From: Clostridium sp. UBA2485 | GTDB taxonomy: Bacteria > Bacillota > Clostridia > Clostridiales > Clostridiaceae | DNA length: 28,568 nt | NCBI RefSeq assembly: GCF_002341865.1 | Contig: NZ_DDOV01000046.1 | Span: 275-28,842, forward strand | Direction of reading: 5' to 3' | In this document: piece by piece, positions 16,309-25,069 of the stretch | How the letters are laid out: each line of letters starts with the position of its first letter | Position numbering within the stretch: position 1 is the first letter of the stretch | Notes under the pieces: model-generated | Seen by the model: only the letters and a program-made list of their open reading frames with translations | What the model was told of the DNA's origin: nothing | Databases searched by the model: none | Translations under genes and position numbers: made by a program

Positions 16309-18051
16309 TTACTCAAACTGTGAATAATATAATTGGCTATAAAAGCCCTTTTCTCTTATTAAACCCTTATGATTTCCCTGCTCTATTATGTTACCATCCT
16401 TTACTACTAATATATGGTCAGCACTTTTTATAGTAGAAAGCCTATGTGCTATAACAAAGCATGTTTTACCTTTCATAAGATTTCTCATAGCCTGCTGAAT
16501 TTGTATTTCCGTTCTTGTATCAACGTTAGAGGTTGCCTCATCTAAAATAAGCATTTTAGAATCTAAAAGCATGGCTCTGGCTATTGTTAGCAACTGCTTT
16601 TGACCTTTGGATATATTAGTTCCATCATCTGTAAGAATTGTATCATATCCATTTGGAAGTCTTTTTATATAAGAGTGAATTTTGGCTGCCTTAGCTGCGT
16701 TTATTACATCTTCTAAGGTAACATTTTCACTACCATAAGCAATATTTTCAAAGATAGTTCCTTGAAATAGCCAAGTATCCTGTAGTACCATAGCATAGGA
16801 TTTTCTAAGACTTTCCCTTGTTATGTCCCTTATCTCCATCTCATCTACATAGATACTTCCATGGTTTACATCATAAAATCTCATAAGAAGATTAATCAAT
16901 GTAGTTTTTCCTGCCCCAGTAGGTCCAACAATGGCAACCATATTTCCGGATGGTGCCTCCATACTAAGATTTTTAAGAATTATTTTATCTGCTGTATATC
17001 CAAAGGATATATTATCAACTTTTACATCACCATGAACATGTAAAAGTTCCTTGGCATCTTCTTTATCTCTCTCTTCTGCCAGCTCATCCATAAGCTGAAA
17101 AATTCTTTCTGCTGCTGCTAGTGAAGATTGAAACTCTCCTACAATATTTGCAGATTCATTGATAGGTCCAGAAAATTTCCTAGAATATAATACAAATGAA
17201 GAAATATTTCCTAGACTCATTTGATTATGTAAGTACATGATTGCACCAAATATACTAATTAATGTTAAAGATAAATTGTTCATAAAATTAACTGATGGTC
17301 CAACCATAGAACCATAATAATCTGCACGATAATAAGCATTCACTGCATCTTCATTCTTTCTTCTAAATTTATCCTTGGTATTCTCCTCTTGATTATATGC
17401 CCTTAATGTCTTCTGTCCTGATACAAATTCCTCAACCATTCCATTTAGTTCTCCAAGCTTTCTTGAACGATTACGAAACATAGGTCTTGTAATTTTTGTC
17501 ATCCTCTTTGTGAGTATAATAGATAACGGAACTGTAAATACAAAAACTAATACTAGCTTTGTGGATATCATAACCATAGAAATAAATGATACAACTACTG
17601 TAATAATACTTCCACAAATGGTAACTAAATCTGCTGTTAAAGATGCATTTAGGGTATCAATATCATAGGAAATTTTACTTATAATATCTCCTGTAGCATG
17701 GGTATCAAAATACCCTACAGGAAGTGAAAGTAAATGATCAAATAAGTCCTTCCTTAATTTATAGGATATCCTCTTACTAACCTCCAGCATAATCACTGAT
17801 AAAATATAGGCTAAAATAGAGGATATTATATAAAATATAATCATAAGTCCACAGTAATAATATACTTTGCTAAAGTTTACCGCACCATTTCCCAGTTCAA
17901 TGCTATCTATGGCATATCCTGATAGCATAGGACCCATTAATGCAAATAAATTACTTCCAATAGACAGTAGAACCGCAATAATTATTAATGCCTTATATTC
18001 TAAAAGATAGGACATTATTCTTCTTAAAGCATGAATCTTATTCTTTTTCAT
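16309..18051 (-). CDS. Heterodimeric ABC exporter subunit, canonical Walker B, degenerate signature
   Basis: This 580-aa half-transporter has six membrane helices (about 20-310) fused to an ATPase domain. Walker A is GPTGAGKTT (376-384), Walker B ILDE with catalytic Glu505, and the switch His536 is in IAHRLS. The signature is ISKGQ (480-484) in place of LSGGQ. In heterodimeric exporters such as TM287/288, LmrCD and BmrCD, this pattern marks the subunit that hydrolyses ATP, with its altered signature forming the inactive site opposite the partner. The start is taken as ATG 18051, 13 bases after AAGGAGGG; an ATG at 18078 has no ribosome site. It follows its partner by about 64 bases. Exported substrates may be drugs, lipids or peptides; specificity is unknown. 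Confidence 0.94.
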   Translation of the reverse strand: MKKNKIHALRRIMSYLLEYKALIIIAVLLSIGSNLFALMGPMLSGYAIDSIELGNGAVNFSKVYYYCGLMIIFYIISSILAYILSVIMLEVSKRISYKLRKDLFDHLLSLPVGYFDTHATGDIISKISYDIDTLNASLTADLVTICGSIITVVVSFISMVMISTKLVLVFVFTVPLSIILTKRMTKITRPMFRNRSRKLGELNGMVEEFVSGQKTLRAYNQEENTKDKFRRKNEDAVNAYYRADYYGSMVGPSVNFMNNLSLTLISIFGAIMYLHNQMSLGNISSFVLYSRKFSGPINESANIVGEFQSSLAAAERIFQLMDELAEERDKEDAKELLHVHGDVKVDNISFGYTADKIILKNLSMEAPSGNMVAIVGPTGAGKTTLINLLMRFYDVNHGSIYVDEMEIRDITRESLRKSYAMVLQDTWLFQGTIFENIAYGSENVTLEDVINAAKAAKIHSYIKRLPNGYDTILTDDGTNISKGQKQLLTIARAMLLDSKMLILDEATSNVDTRTEIQIQQAMRNLMKGKTCFVIAHRLSTIKSADHILVVKDGNIIEQGNHKGLIREKGFYSQLYYSQFE

Positions 18052-18115
18052 AATTACAACATGCCCTCCTTGTTCCATGTAAACTGCTTTAGGGTATTTT
18101 CTTACTTAAAGGAAT

Positions 18116-19819
18116 TTACTCCTCTAGTTGTGACTCACTAATTTCTCTGTATATATCACAACTTTCTATAAGTTCCTGGTGGGTTCCATAGCCCACTATC
18201 TCTCCATCCTCCAAAACACAGATATGGTCAGAAGACATAATAGAGCTAATTCTTTGAGCAATCATTATAGTTGTGGTTTCCTTAAAATGATTTTGAAGTT
18301 CCTTTCGTAACGATGCATCTGTTTTATAATCTAATGCACTAGAAGAGTCATCTAGGATTAAAATCTCGGGATGTGCTGCAAGCGCTCTTGAAATTAGTAA
18401 TCTTTGCTTTTGTCCACCACTTAAATCTACACCTCTTACTGCTACTTTAGTTTGAAATCCCTCTGTCTTTCCTTCTATGAACTCAGTAGCCATTGCATAT
18501 TCTGACGCTGCCTTTATCTCAGCTTCACTTATATCTCTTCCAAATCGAATATTTTCAAATAGGGTATCTGTGCTAATAAAGTCATTTTGAAATACAACTC
18601 CAAATTTTTCTCTTAATACCTTCATATCAATTGATCGTACATCTTCTCCATTAATTCTAATTGCCCCTTGATCCACATCATAAAACCTCATTAATAGTTT
18701 AACTATAGTAGACTTTCCAGAGCCTGTAGCTCCAATAATACCCAATGTTTCTCCTTTTTTAATACCAAAGCTTATATTATTTATATTACTTTCCTTATGA
18801 TTATAAGAAAAAGATACATTATCAAATTCTATAGCATATCCATTATCTATCTTTGGTATATCTTTAATTACAAGCTCCTCTTCAGCATTTAAAATCTCAT
18901 TTATACGTTTTGCTGAAGCACTTGCTTTTGAATAATTGGTGAAAACCCTAGAAATAAATAAAAGAGCATTTAAAATTAATGTAACATAGGTTAAAAATGC
19001 AACAATTACTCCTGGCTTCATAACTCCACTATTTACTCTATAGGCTCCTGCTAAAATAACTAGTACTGTTCCAAGGTTTAAGCATAGATTCATAACTGGA
19101 TTTAAAACAGCCATCACCATTCCAGTCTTTTTTTCTTGCTCTACAGCAGCTTTATTACGATAATCAAATTTTTCTCTTTCATAATCTTCCTTTGATAAAG
19201 CTTTAATAACTCGTATTCCTGTCACATCTTCCCGTACAACCCTTACAAAATCATCTATCTTTTTTTGGACAATAGAATACATTGGAATTCCTACTTTTGA
19301 AACATATGTAACTGCTAAAAATATAATAGGCATCACTGAAATCATAACTAAAGTAAGTATTGGATCTAGTGTAAAAGTAATAATTATACCACCTATGAGT
19401 AAGATAGGTGCTCTTACTCCAATTCTTTGCATCATACCTAGCATCTGGTGAATGTTATATGTATCAGAGGTAACTCTTGAAATTAAAGAAGGTAATGTAA
19501 AGTAATCTACTTGATTATTAGAAAGATAAGTTATCTTAGAAAATAAATCATTTCTTACACGTTCCGTTGTATCTCTTGCAACTTTAGATGCCATCCTATT
19601 GGCTATAATGTTAAATGCTACTGCAATAATGGAGCATAAAAGCATAAGTCCACCCCAAATAAGAATTGGTTGTACCTGTTTTAATGGGATAATCTCATCA
19701 ATCATATAGGATAATATCCAAGGAAGTGCCAGTTCTACAATGGTACCTGTAAATTTTATGGCAAGTCCAATACTCATTCGAAAAATATATGGTTTTAGAT
19801 ATTTAAATATTTGCTTCAT
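18116..19819 (-). CDS. Heterodimeric ABC exporter subunit, degenerate Walker B and H-loop
   Basis: This 567-aa half-transporter has membrane helices at about 10-300 and an ATPase domain. Walker A is GATGSGKST (363-371) and the signature is a canonical LSGGQ (466-470). The catalytic Glu after Walker B is Asp491 (LILDDSSSALD) and the switch His is Gln522 (IAQRIS). These changes mark the non-hydrolysing site of a heterodimeric exporter and complement the downstream subunit exactly. The start is ATG 19819, eight bases after AGGTGG; a GTG four codons upstream overlaps that site. A TATAAT on the minus strand at about 40 bases upstream may be the operon's -10 element. Confidence 0.94.
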   Translation of the reverse strand: MKQIFKYLKPYIFRMSIGLAIKFTGTIVELALPWILSYMIDEIIPLKQVQPILIWGGLMLLCSIIAVAFNIIANRMASKVARDTTERVRNDLFSKITYLSNNQVDYFTLPSLISRVTSDTYNIHQMLGMMQRIGVRAPILLIGGIIITFTLDPILTLVMISVMPIIFLAVTYVSKVGIPMYSIVQKKIDDFVRVVREDVTGIRVIKALSKEDYEREKFDYRNKAAVEQEKKTGMVMAVLNPVMNLCLNLGTVLVILAGAYRVNSGVMKPGVIVAFLTYVTLILNALLFISRVFTNYSKASASAKRINEILNAEEELVIKDIPKIDNGYAIEFDNVSFSYNHKESNINNISFGIKKGETLGIIGATGSGKSTIVKLLMRFYDVDQGAIRINGEDVRSIDMKVLREKFGVVFQNDFISTDTLFENIRFGRDISEAEIKAASEYAMATEFIEGKTEGFQTKVAVRGVDLSGGQKQRLLISRALAAHPEILILDDSSSALDYKTDASLRKELQNHFKETTTIMIAQRISSIMSSDHICVLEDGEIVGYGTHQELIESCDIYREISESQLEE

Positions 19820-20096
19820 TTTTATTTCCACCTAATACATAATTATATATTTAAAGTAAAATTTGCTTCTTAATATATTATACACTTATATTTCATAAAA
19901 ATCGATTTTAACGCAAGAAAAAATTCCGAAAGACCTAAGAAAAAAGAACTTTTCATAGAAGAAAAATATAAATGCCTTAAGGTAAAAATAATTTACTAAA
20001 AGCCAAGAAGGAACTCTTAAAAAAGCTCCATATACTAAAAAGGAGGATGTTACAAAAAATAAGTTTATCTATCTAACAGAAATTTAATCTAACTAA

Positions 20097-20212
20097 TTTA
20101 GTAGCGAAAAATATAAATTAAATTTAAAAAAGATGACTCCTGTTCAATACAGAAATCATCTTCTTAACCTATTTTAAGCTTTTAATTTTTCTTTGACAAA
20201 GGGTATATTTTA
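20097..20212 (+). mobile_element. IS3-family transposase C-terminal remnant and insertion-sequence end
   Basis: The plus-strand frame 20097-20177 encodes KYKLNLKKMTPVQYRNHLL and a stop. The MTPVQYRNHLL tail is the characteristic C-terminus of IS3/IS150-type transposases. The sequence after the stop, CTTTGACAAAGGGTA near 20191-20205, resembles the end of such elements. The rest of the element is absent or unrecognisable. An inverted repeat inside the remnant (20130-20136/20156-20162, then TTTTTT on the minus strand) may act as terminator for the symporter gene. The other bases of the 19832-20250 gap are A/purine-rich with no gene I can support. Confidence 0.65.
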
Positions 20213-20250
20213 AAGGTCTTTTTTTACTAACTAACTATTTTCTTATCCGT

Positions 20251-21651
20251 TTAAGACCATTCCGTTACTTCATCTTTAAGTTCAGGTATAGAATTGCTAG
20301 TGAATATAGGATCTTTTATACCTGCTCTCTTCTGATTTTTGTAATCTTCTAGAGCTTTTAATGCAATTTTGCTTAATAGTACAATAGCAATTAAGTTTAC
20401 TATAGCCATGAGTCCCATGAATACATCAGCTAAATTCCAAACTATATCCATGCTGACAATAGATCCAAAGAACACCATTGCACCAACAAAAACTCTATAA
20501 AGCTGTAAATAAATTTTCTTATCTGTTATAAATTGAATATTGGTTTCACCATAATAATAATTTCCAACTATAGAACTAAAAGCAAATAGTAATATACATA
20601 CGGAAATAAATATTCCTCCCCAAGATCCTACTTGATTATTAAGGGCTATTTGAGTAAGTTCTATACCTTTAACTGAGCCGTCAAGTGGAGCACCTGATAA
20701 TAATATCATGAATGCTGTACAACTGCAAATTATTATAGTATCAGTAAAAACTCCAAGGGTTTGTATAAAACCTTGCTTAACTGGATGGGATACTGTAGCA
20801 GCTGCAGCAGCATTAGGCGCAGAACCCATACCAGCTTCATTTGAAAACAGCCCTCTCTTTATACCTTGCATTAAGGCTGTTCCAATTCCACCACCAACAA
20901 CTTCATTAATACCAAAGGCATTTTCAAAAATCATTGATAATACTGAAGGAATTGCTGAAAAGTTTTTAACAACTATAAATAATGCAACTATTATATAAAA
21001 AATAGCCATAACAGGAACTAAAACACTTGAAACTTTTGCAATTCTATTGACTCCTCCAAAAATAATGGCAATAGTAAGCATTGTTAAGATAGCTCCTACA
21101 ACAGTTTTATTAAATCCAAAAGAACGGTATAAAGAAAGAGTTATAGTATTTGCTTGAACTGAATTGAATACTAGTCCAAAACAAATGGTTATCAGAATGG
21201 CAAAAAGCATTCCCATCCATTTCTTTTTAAGTCCTTTTTCTATATAGTAAGCAGGTCCACCTCTAAAGCTATCTCCATCCTTAACTTTATAAATTTGTGC
21301 CAAAGTAGATTCTATAAAACTAGAGGCACCACCTATAAGTGCTATAAGCCACATCCAAAATACTGCTCCAGGTCCACCAATTGCAATTGCAGTTGCTACA
21401 CCAGCTAAATTCCCAGTACCAACTCTAGAAGCCGTACTTATACAAAAGGCTTCAAAGGAAGATACAGAATTCTCTTCTTTATCCCCTGTGGCACCATCTC
21501 CTAAAAGTCTAAACATCTCTTTAAAATTTCTAAATTGAACAAACTTGGTTTTAAAAGTAAAATACACACCAATTACTATGAGCATAGCAATTAAAATATA
21601 GGTCCATAGAAAGTTGCTAATATGTGAAATCATTCCATCTAAAAACGCCAT
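20251..21651 (-). CDS. AGCS-family sodium:alanine/glycine symporter
   Basis: This 466-aa polytopic membrane protein imports alanine or glycine with sodium. Family signatures are GTGNLAGVATAIAIGGPG (78-95), GGPAYYI (131-137) and GLFSNEAGMGSAPNA (267-281). About 10-11 membrane helices are suggested. Length is normal for the family. The start is ATG 21651, 12 bases after AAAGGAGG. It is monocistronic, with a long 684-base upstream gap. I looked for a glycine riboswitch there and found no recognisable one. A 15-bp direct repeat lies at 21710-21744, in the likely promoter region. Confidence 0.95.
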   Translation of the reverse strand: MAFLDGMISHISNFLWTYILIAMLIVIGVYFTFKTKFVQFRNFKEMFRLLGDGATGDKEENSVSSFEAFCISTASRVGTGNLAGVATAIAIGGPGAVFWMWLIALIGGASSFIESTLAQIYKVKDGDSFRGGPAYYIEKGLKKKWMGMLFAILITICFGLVFNSVQANTITLSLYRSFGFNKTVVGAILTMLTIAIIFGGVNRIAKVSSVLVPVMAIFYIIVALFIVVKNFSAIPSVLSMIFENAFGINEVVGGGIGTALMQGIKRGLFSNEAGMGSAPNAAAAATVSHPVKQGFIQTLGVFTDTIIICSCTAFMILLSGAPLDGSVKGIELTQIALNNQVGSWGGIFISVCILLFAFSSIVGNYYYGETNIQFITDKKIYLQLYRVFVGAMVFFGSIVSMDIVWNLADVFMGLMAIVNLIAIVLLSKIALKALEDYKNQKRAGIKDPIFTSNSIPELKDEVTEWS

Positions 21652-21709
21652 CTTTTGTAAACTCCTCCTTTTTTCTTCAGTTATTCATTAAAAATCTATT
21701 TGTTAATAC

Positions 21710-21744
21710 AATATATTATTTATGAATATAATATATTATTTATG
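21710..21744. repeat. 15-bp tandem direct repeat upstream of the alanine symporter
   Basis: AATATATTATTTATG occurs at 21710-21724 and again at 21730-21744, a 20-base period. It lies about 60-90 bases upstream of the symporter start, where a regulator could bind. It may also be simple A/T-rich duplication. Confidence 0.4.
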
Positions 21745-21897
21745 GCAAAATTGCAATAAAAATATTTGAATATTTCATAAATTAATTGAAAATATACTGC
21801 AAACCAGTAAAATCATGGTAAAAAAGAATAAAATTAAAATACATCATTCATTTTATTGCAAAATACACTATACTAGGATATTAAGGATTAATATAAG

Positions 21898-22048
21898 TTA
21901 AATGTTGAGATAGGGTAAATTTAATCTTTGAGCTTCAAAAAATATTAATTTTTTTGTGAATATACTTTTGAAGTATGCCTTAACTCTAATTGATGATGAA
22001 GAATAGAAATACTTACCTGACACAAAGTGGCTATAAAAATTCTATCAA
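21898..22048 (-). other. Possible gene fossil in the symporter upstream gap
   Basis: The minus strand is open from an in-frame TAG near 22047 to a TAA at 21898-21900, encoding HFVSGKYFYSSSSIRVKAYF and ending AQRLNLPYLNI. There is no good start codon or ribosome site. Composition is more protein-like than expected for noncoding A/T-rich DNA. I cannot name a family. The remaining bases of the 21652-22335 gap hold the direct repeat and the terminator listed separately. Confidence 0.25.
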
Positions 22049-22147
22049 TTTAGAATCTGCATTACATTATCCAATATAATATAGGAAGGTAATTTTTAAT
22101 TTCTAGGAGAAGTTTACCCATTTTGAGTATTGTATTGGAATTTAATA

Positions 22148-22205
22148 CTCAAAAAAACAAAAACTTAGATTTATATATCAATTTATAATTGATATATAAA
22201 TCTAA
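22148..22205 (-). terminator. Terminator of the GNAT operon (22336-23860)
   Basis: Bases 22165-22183 and 22187-22205 are perfect reverse complements (19 bp, TAT loop). The minus-strand RNA continues GTTTTTGTTTTTTTG. It lies 130 bases after the stop at 22336. A further 11-bp stem (22121-22131/22144-22154) follows without a U-run. Confidence 0.8.
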
Positions 22206-22335
22206 ATTCATAAATAGTTCAAAATTTATTCTATTTTTTATAGTATATAAATCAGCTTAGTTACAAATTGAATGAATACAAAATATAATTATTATATATC
22301 ATATTAATCAATTAAAAATCTATAAATGTAGTAAA

Positions 22336-23265
22336 CTACTTCATTACTACTACAAGTTTCATATCAGTTAACTGGAACCCCTTTAAGAAACCTAGATTAT
22401 GATATAGCTCTTCTGCTTTATTTCCTACATGTACATATAATCTAATTACTGGATATTCTTCATTTAAAACTGTAAGTGCACTTTTTAGCATTTTAGTTCC
22501 AATGCCCTTTCCAGCATAGCTAGGCTTTACAGCTATTTGAGATACCAATGGCCATTCTTGCCACATAGATATATAACAAACTCCTACTAATTCTTTAGTA
22601 GCTTTATCATATACTAGAGTAGATGCTCTATTTAAAAGTTCTACATCTAAATTACTATCAAAATACTCCTTAACCCATTTAGTATACTCATCTACACTGT
22701 AATTGAAATTCAATCCTTCATTGTTTTGGAAGGCCTCATGGAGTAGCTTTCCCATTTTTAATTCATCTTCTCTTTTCGGCGATCTAACATAATAATCATC
22801 TTCCCAGTTAATATTAAAAACCTCAGTTGGCCTTATCATCCAACGGCCACTTTCTACTTTTATAAAACCTAGCTTTTCATATAGTTCAACTTGAGATGAA
22901 TCAACTGTAGATGCTTCAATAGGTTTATCAAAATCTGACCAATAAACTAATATTTCTTTAAGTTTCTTCAGTACTTCATATTCATCTGAATAAGGTGGAA
23001 TTAGAAATACTCCCTCTATAAAATTAGGCTTAATAAGTGCTCCTCCAATCTTTCTACCACCCTTAAGTATCCAAAAACACTCATCTTCCTCATCTATGAT
23101 TGAACGCATTATATCATAATTCTTTTTAAACCATCCATTTGCCTTTTGTAATCCATAGTATGTTGCATAATATTTAGAAAATGATTCCTGTTCTGCCCTT
23201 TGAAGTTCATAGCCATCTCCCAAATTATATATATCTATTTCCTTTGAATAATTCTCTAATGTCAT
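22336..23265 (-). CDS. Two-domain GNAT-family acetyltransferase
   Basis: This 309-aa protein has a degenerate N-terminal GNAT-fold half (about 1-150, ending YEKLGFIKVESGRWMIRP) and a C-terminal half (about 160-309) with the acetyl-CoA loop VKPSYAGKGIGTKMLKSAL and final AEELYHNLGFLKG. The loop has Ala where RGKG-type loops have Arg, which is a tolerated variant. The start ATG 23265 follows GGGGGGAT. It is 22 bases downstream of another GNAT gene, so the pair is an operon. The acceptor substrate is unknown. Confidence 0.9.
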   Translation of the reverse strand: MTLENYSKEIDIYNLGDGYELQRAEQESFSKYYATYYGLQKANGWFKKNYDIMRSIIDEEDECFWILKGGRKIGGALIKPNFIEGVFLIPPYSDEYEVLKKLKEILVYWSDFDKPIEASTVDSSQVELYEKLGFIKVESGRWMIRPTEVFNINWEDDYYVRSPKREDELKMGKLLHEAFQNNEGLNFNYSVDEYTKWVKEYFDSNLDVELLNRASTLVYDKATKELVGVCYISMWQEWPLVSQIAVKPSYAGKGIGTKMLKSALTVLNEEYPVIRLYVHVGNKAEELYHNLGFLKGFQLTDMKLVVVMK

Positions 23266-23287
23266 TTATGATCCCCCCTGTGGCTAT

Positions 23288-23860
23288 TTAGCTTTTTAGA
23301 AAATATATATCAGTTACTGATTTCTCTTTATAATCTCTAGGCAAAATATCCATATACACCTCATCATAAGCTTTTCCACCTATAAAATGAGATTCCCGTC
23401 TTCTTCCAAATTCCTTAAAACCAACTTTTTTATACATTCCTATTGCTTTTTCATTATGAGAATAGACAACCACCATCACATTATGTAGATTTAGTATGTT
23501 AAAACAATAATCTATAATAAGTTGCATTGCTTCCACTCCATACCCCTGTCCCCTAAAATTACTATCCCCTATTAAAATTGCTAATTCTGTTGCTCTATCT
23601 ATATAGTTTATATCTTTAAGCCAGCAGAACCCAATTAACTTATCTTCTTTTAAATCAACTATTGATAAATGATTAGCCTTGCTACTATAATTTTCCCTAA
23701 AAAATTCTTTAGTACTTTCTATGGAATAATTGCCTGCTGCGTCTCCTAGTCCAATGGTTGTTTTCATATCCGTAAACCACTCTGCAAATTTTTCGTAATC
23801 TTCGTAAAGCATTTGTGCTAAATAACATTTCTCACCTATTAACTTCTTTAAATATCCCAT
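23288..23860 (-). CDS. RimJ/RimL-type GNAT acetyltransferase
   Basis: This 190-aa protein resembles RimL/SpeG-like GNAT enzymes, which acetylate protein N-termini or small amines. The acetyl-CoA loop is GDSNFRGQGYGVEAMQLII, followed by the AIGMYKKVGFKEFGRRRE motif. The start is ATG 23860 with AGGGGG eight bases upstream; an ATG at 23917 lies before that site and is rejected. It is first in an operon with the two-domain GNAT gene 22 bases downstream. About 120 bases separate it from the RNA methyltransferase gene. Confidence 0.9.
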   Translation of the reverse strand: MGYLKKLIGEKCYLAQMLYEDYEKFAEWFTDMKTTIGLGDAAGNYSIESTKEFFRENYSSKANHLSIVDLKEDKLIGFCWLKDINYIDRATELAILIGDSNFRGQGYGVEAMQLIIDYCFNILNLHNVMVVVYSHNEKAIGMYKKVGFKEFGRRRESHFIGGKAYDEVYMDILPRDYKEKSVTDIYFLKS

Positions 23861-23982
23861 TGTTTTCCCCCTATAATTTTTACACTTTACACTTTTCCTA
23901 CCAAGCAGCATTAGCATAATCTTTAAAGCTTATTATTGTAGTAAAATTATTGTTTAATTTAAATTAAAATTTAATATTCACT

Positions 23983-24702
23983 TTAATTCTTGGAAAACTC
24001 ATAAGATGCAATACCTACTGCTACGGATAAATTTAAAGAATCAATTTCCTTTGAATGTGCTATTGAAATACTTGTGCCAATGTTTAAAAACTTATCATCA
24101 AGACCAGTAGCTTCATTTCCAAAGACTAAAGAATATAATTTATCTTCATGAGCTGCTATATTTTTAATGGAATTTTCTCCATCTATCATGAAAGTATAAA
24201 TATTATGGTGAATAAAATCTTCAATATAAGTATTAAAGTCACTATAGTAACTAAAACTGATTTTGAAAAGTGCTCCCATTGATGCTCTTATAACCTTGGG
24301 ATCAAATACATCTACTCCAGGGCTTATAATTGCTAAATTATCCATTCCAAATCCGACCATAGTTCTAATAATAGTTCCCATATTCCCCATATTACTTGGA
24401 TTAACTAAAACTATATGAGACTTATTCCTATCTAAATCTAAACTATATTTTTTAAAAATTCCTATAACATAATAGTTTTCTTTATCTGTAATTCTAGAAA
24501 ATATATCATCATTAACCTTTATATCTATGTTTTTACTTCTACATAACTCATATAAATTTATTCCATTATCCTTTTCTATATAACTAGACTTTACAACAAT
24601 AGCTATAACCTTATCTGGTCTTGTATTAATTAATTCAATGGTTGCAAAGGCTCCAAAGGTATAAGAGTATTCAAACTGCTTTTTATATTTTTTAAGAATC
24701 AT
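23983..24702 (-). CDS. SpoU/TrmH-family RNA 2'-O-methyltransferase
   Basis: This 239-aa protein is a SPOUT-fold, SAM-dependent RNA ribose methyltransferase. The three family motifs are present: NPSNMGNMGTIIRTMVGFG, LVFGNEATGLDD and IAHSKEIDSLNLSVAVGIA, which form the knotted SAM site. The N-terminal part (MILKKYKKQFEYSYTFGAF) resembles the small RNA-binding extension of TrmH/RlmB-like proteins. The start is taken as ATG 24702, with AAAGGAA about 11 bases upstream. The frame is open to 24810, but that stretch encodes part of a dispersed repeat and is probably not translated. The target RNA position cannot be told from sequence. Confidence 0.9.
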   Translation of the reverse strand: MILKKYKKQFEYSYTFGAFATIELINTRPDKVIAIVVKSSYIEKDNGINLYELCRSKNIDIKVNDDIFSRITDKENYYVIGIFKKYSLDLDRNKSHIVLVNPSNMGNMGTIIRTMVGFGMDNLAIISPGVDVFDPKVIRASMGALFKISFSYYSDFNTYIEDFIHHNIYTFMIDGENSIKNIAAHEDKLYSLVFGNEATGLDDKFLNIGTSISIAHSKEIDSLNLSVAVGIASYEFSKN

Positions 24703-24770
24703 CTCTTTAAATTCCTTTTCATTACTTTCGAATTTCTTTCTTAGAAAAATTATAATATCTATCCTATAAT

Positions 24771-24809
24771 TCTTATATATCCAAAACAATTCTATATTAA
24801 AGTTGAGCA
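24771..24809. repeat. Dispersed 39-bp repeat, copy 2
   Basis: This copy matches 16142-16180 at 37 of 39 positions, in the same orientation relative to the downstream minus-strand gene. It lies 69 bases upstream of the chosen methyltransferase start and directly adjoins the terminator stem at 24814-24845. Confidence 0.7.
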
Positions 24810-24845
24810 AAAAGAAGACCTTATTATCAAGATAATAAGATCTTC
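24808..24845 (-). terminator. Terminator-like stem-loop downstream of the cupin gene
   Basis: Bases 24814-24828 pair with 24831-24845 (15 bp; one position is G-U in minus-strand RNA). The transcript continues TTTTTG. It lies about 225 bases past the cupin stop and shields the methyltransferase gene from readthrough. Between it and the cupin I see only A/T-rich sequence and a small CCCC/GGGG hairpin near 24926-24940. Confidence 0.7.
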
Positions 24846-25069
24846 CCTAATACACAGCATAATTTAATATGCTTGACCCACAAAAATTAATATATAGATT
24901 TTTTTAATATCCTATGATTTGCCTTCCCCATCTATAGGGGTATTTTTTTCTTTCACTTATTAAATTATTTCTTCTTACCATAAAAATAAGTTATATTATA
25001 ATTTAATTTTGTTGTAAAAAGCTATCTTTACAGATTTTTCACAGCCTCTTTTGATAAATGAATGTGACC

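Noticed and set aside
21652..22335. Glycine riboswitch upstream of the alanine/glycine symporter
   Set aside because: No tandem aptamer-like conserved G-rich elements could be seen in the A/T-rich gap.
24703..24810. 36-residue N-terminal extension of the RNA methyltransferase
   Set aside because: It is encoded partly by a dispersed repeat also found upstream of an unrelated gene, and does not resemble the family's N-terminus.
24926..24955. Plus-strand intrinsic terminator (CCCC-ATCTATA-GGGG followed by T7)
   Set aside because: The stem is only four base pairs and no plus-strand gene precedes it.
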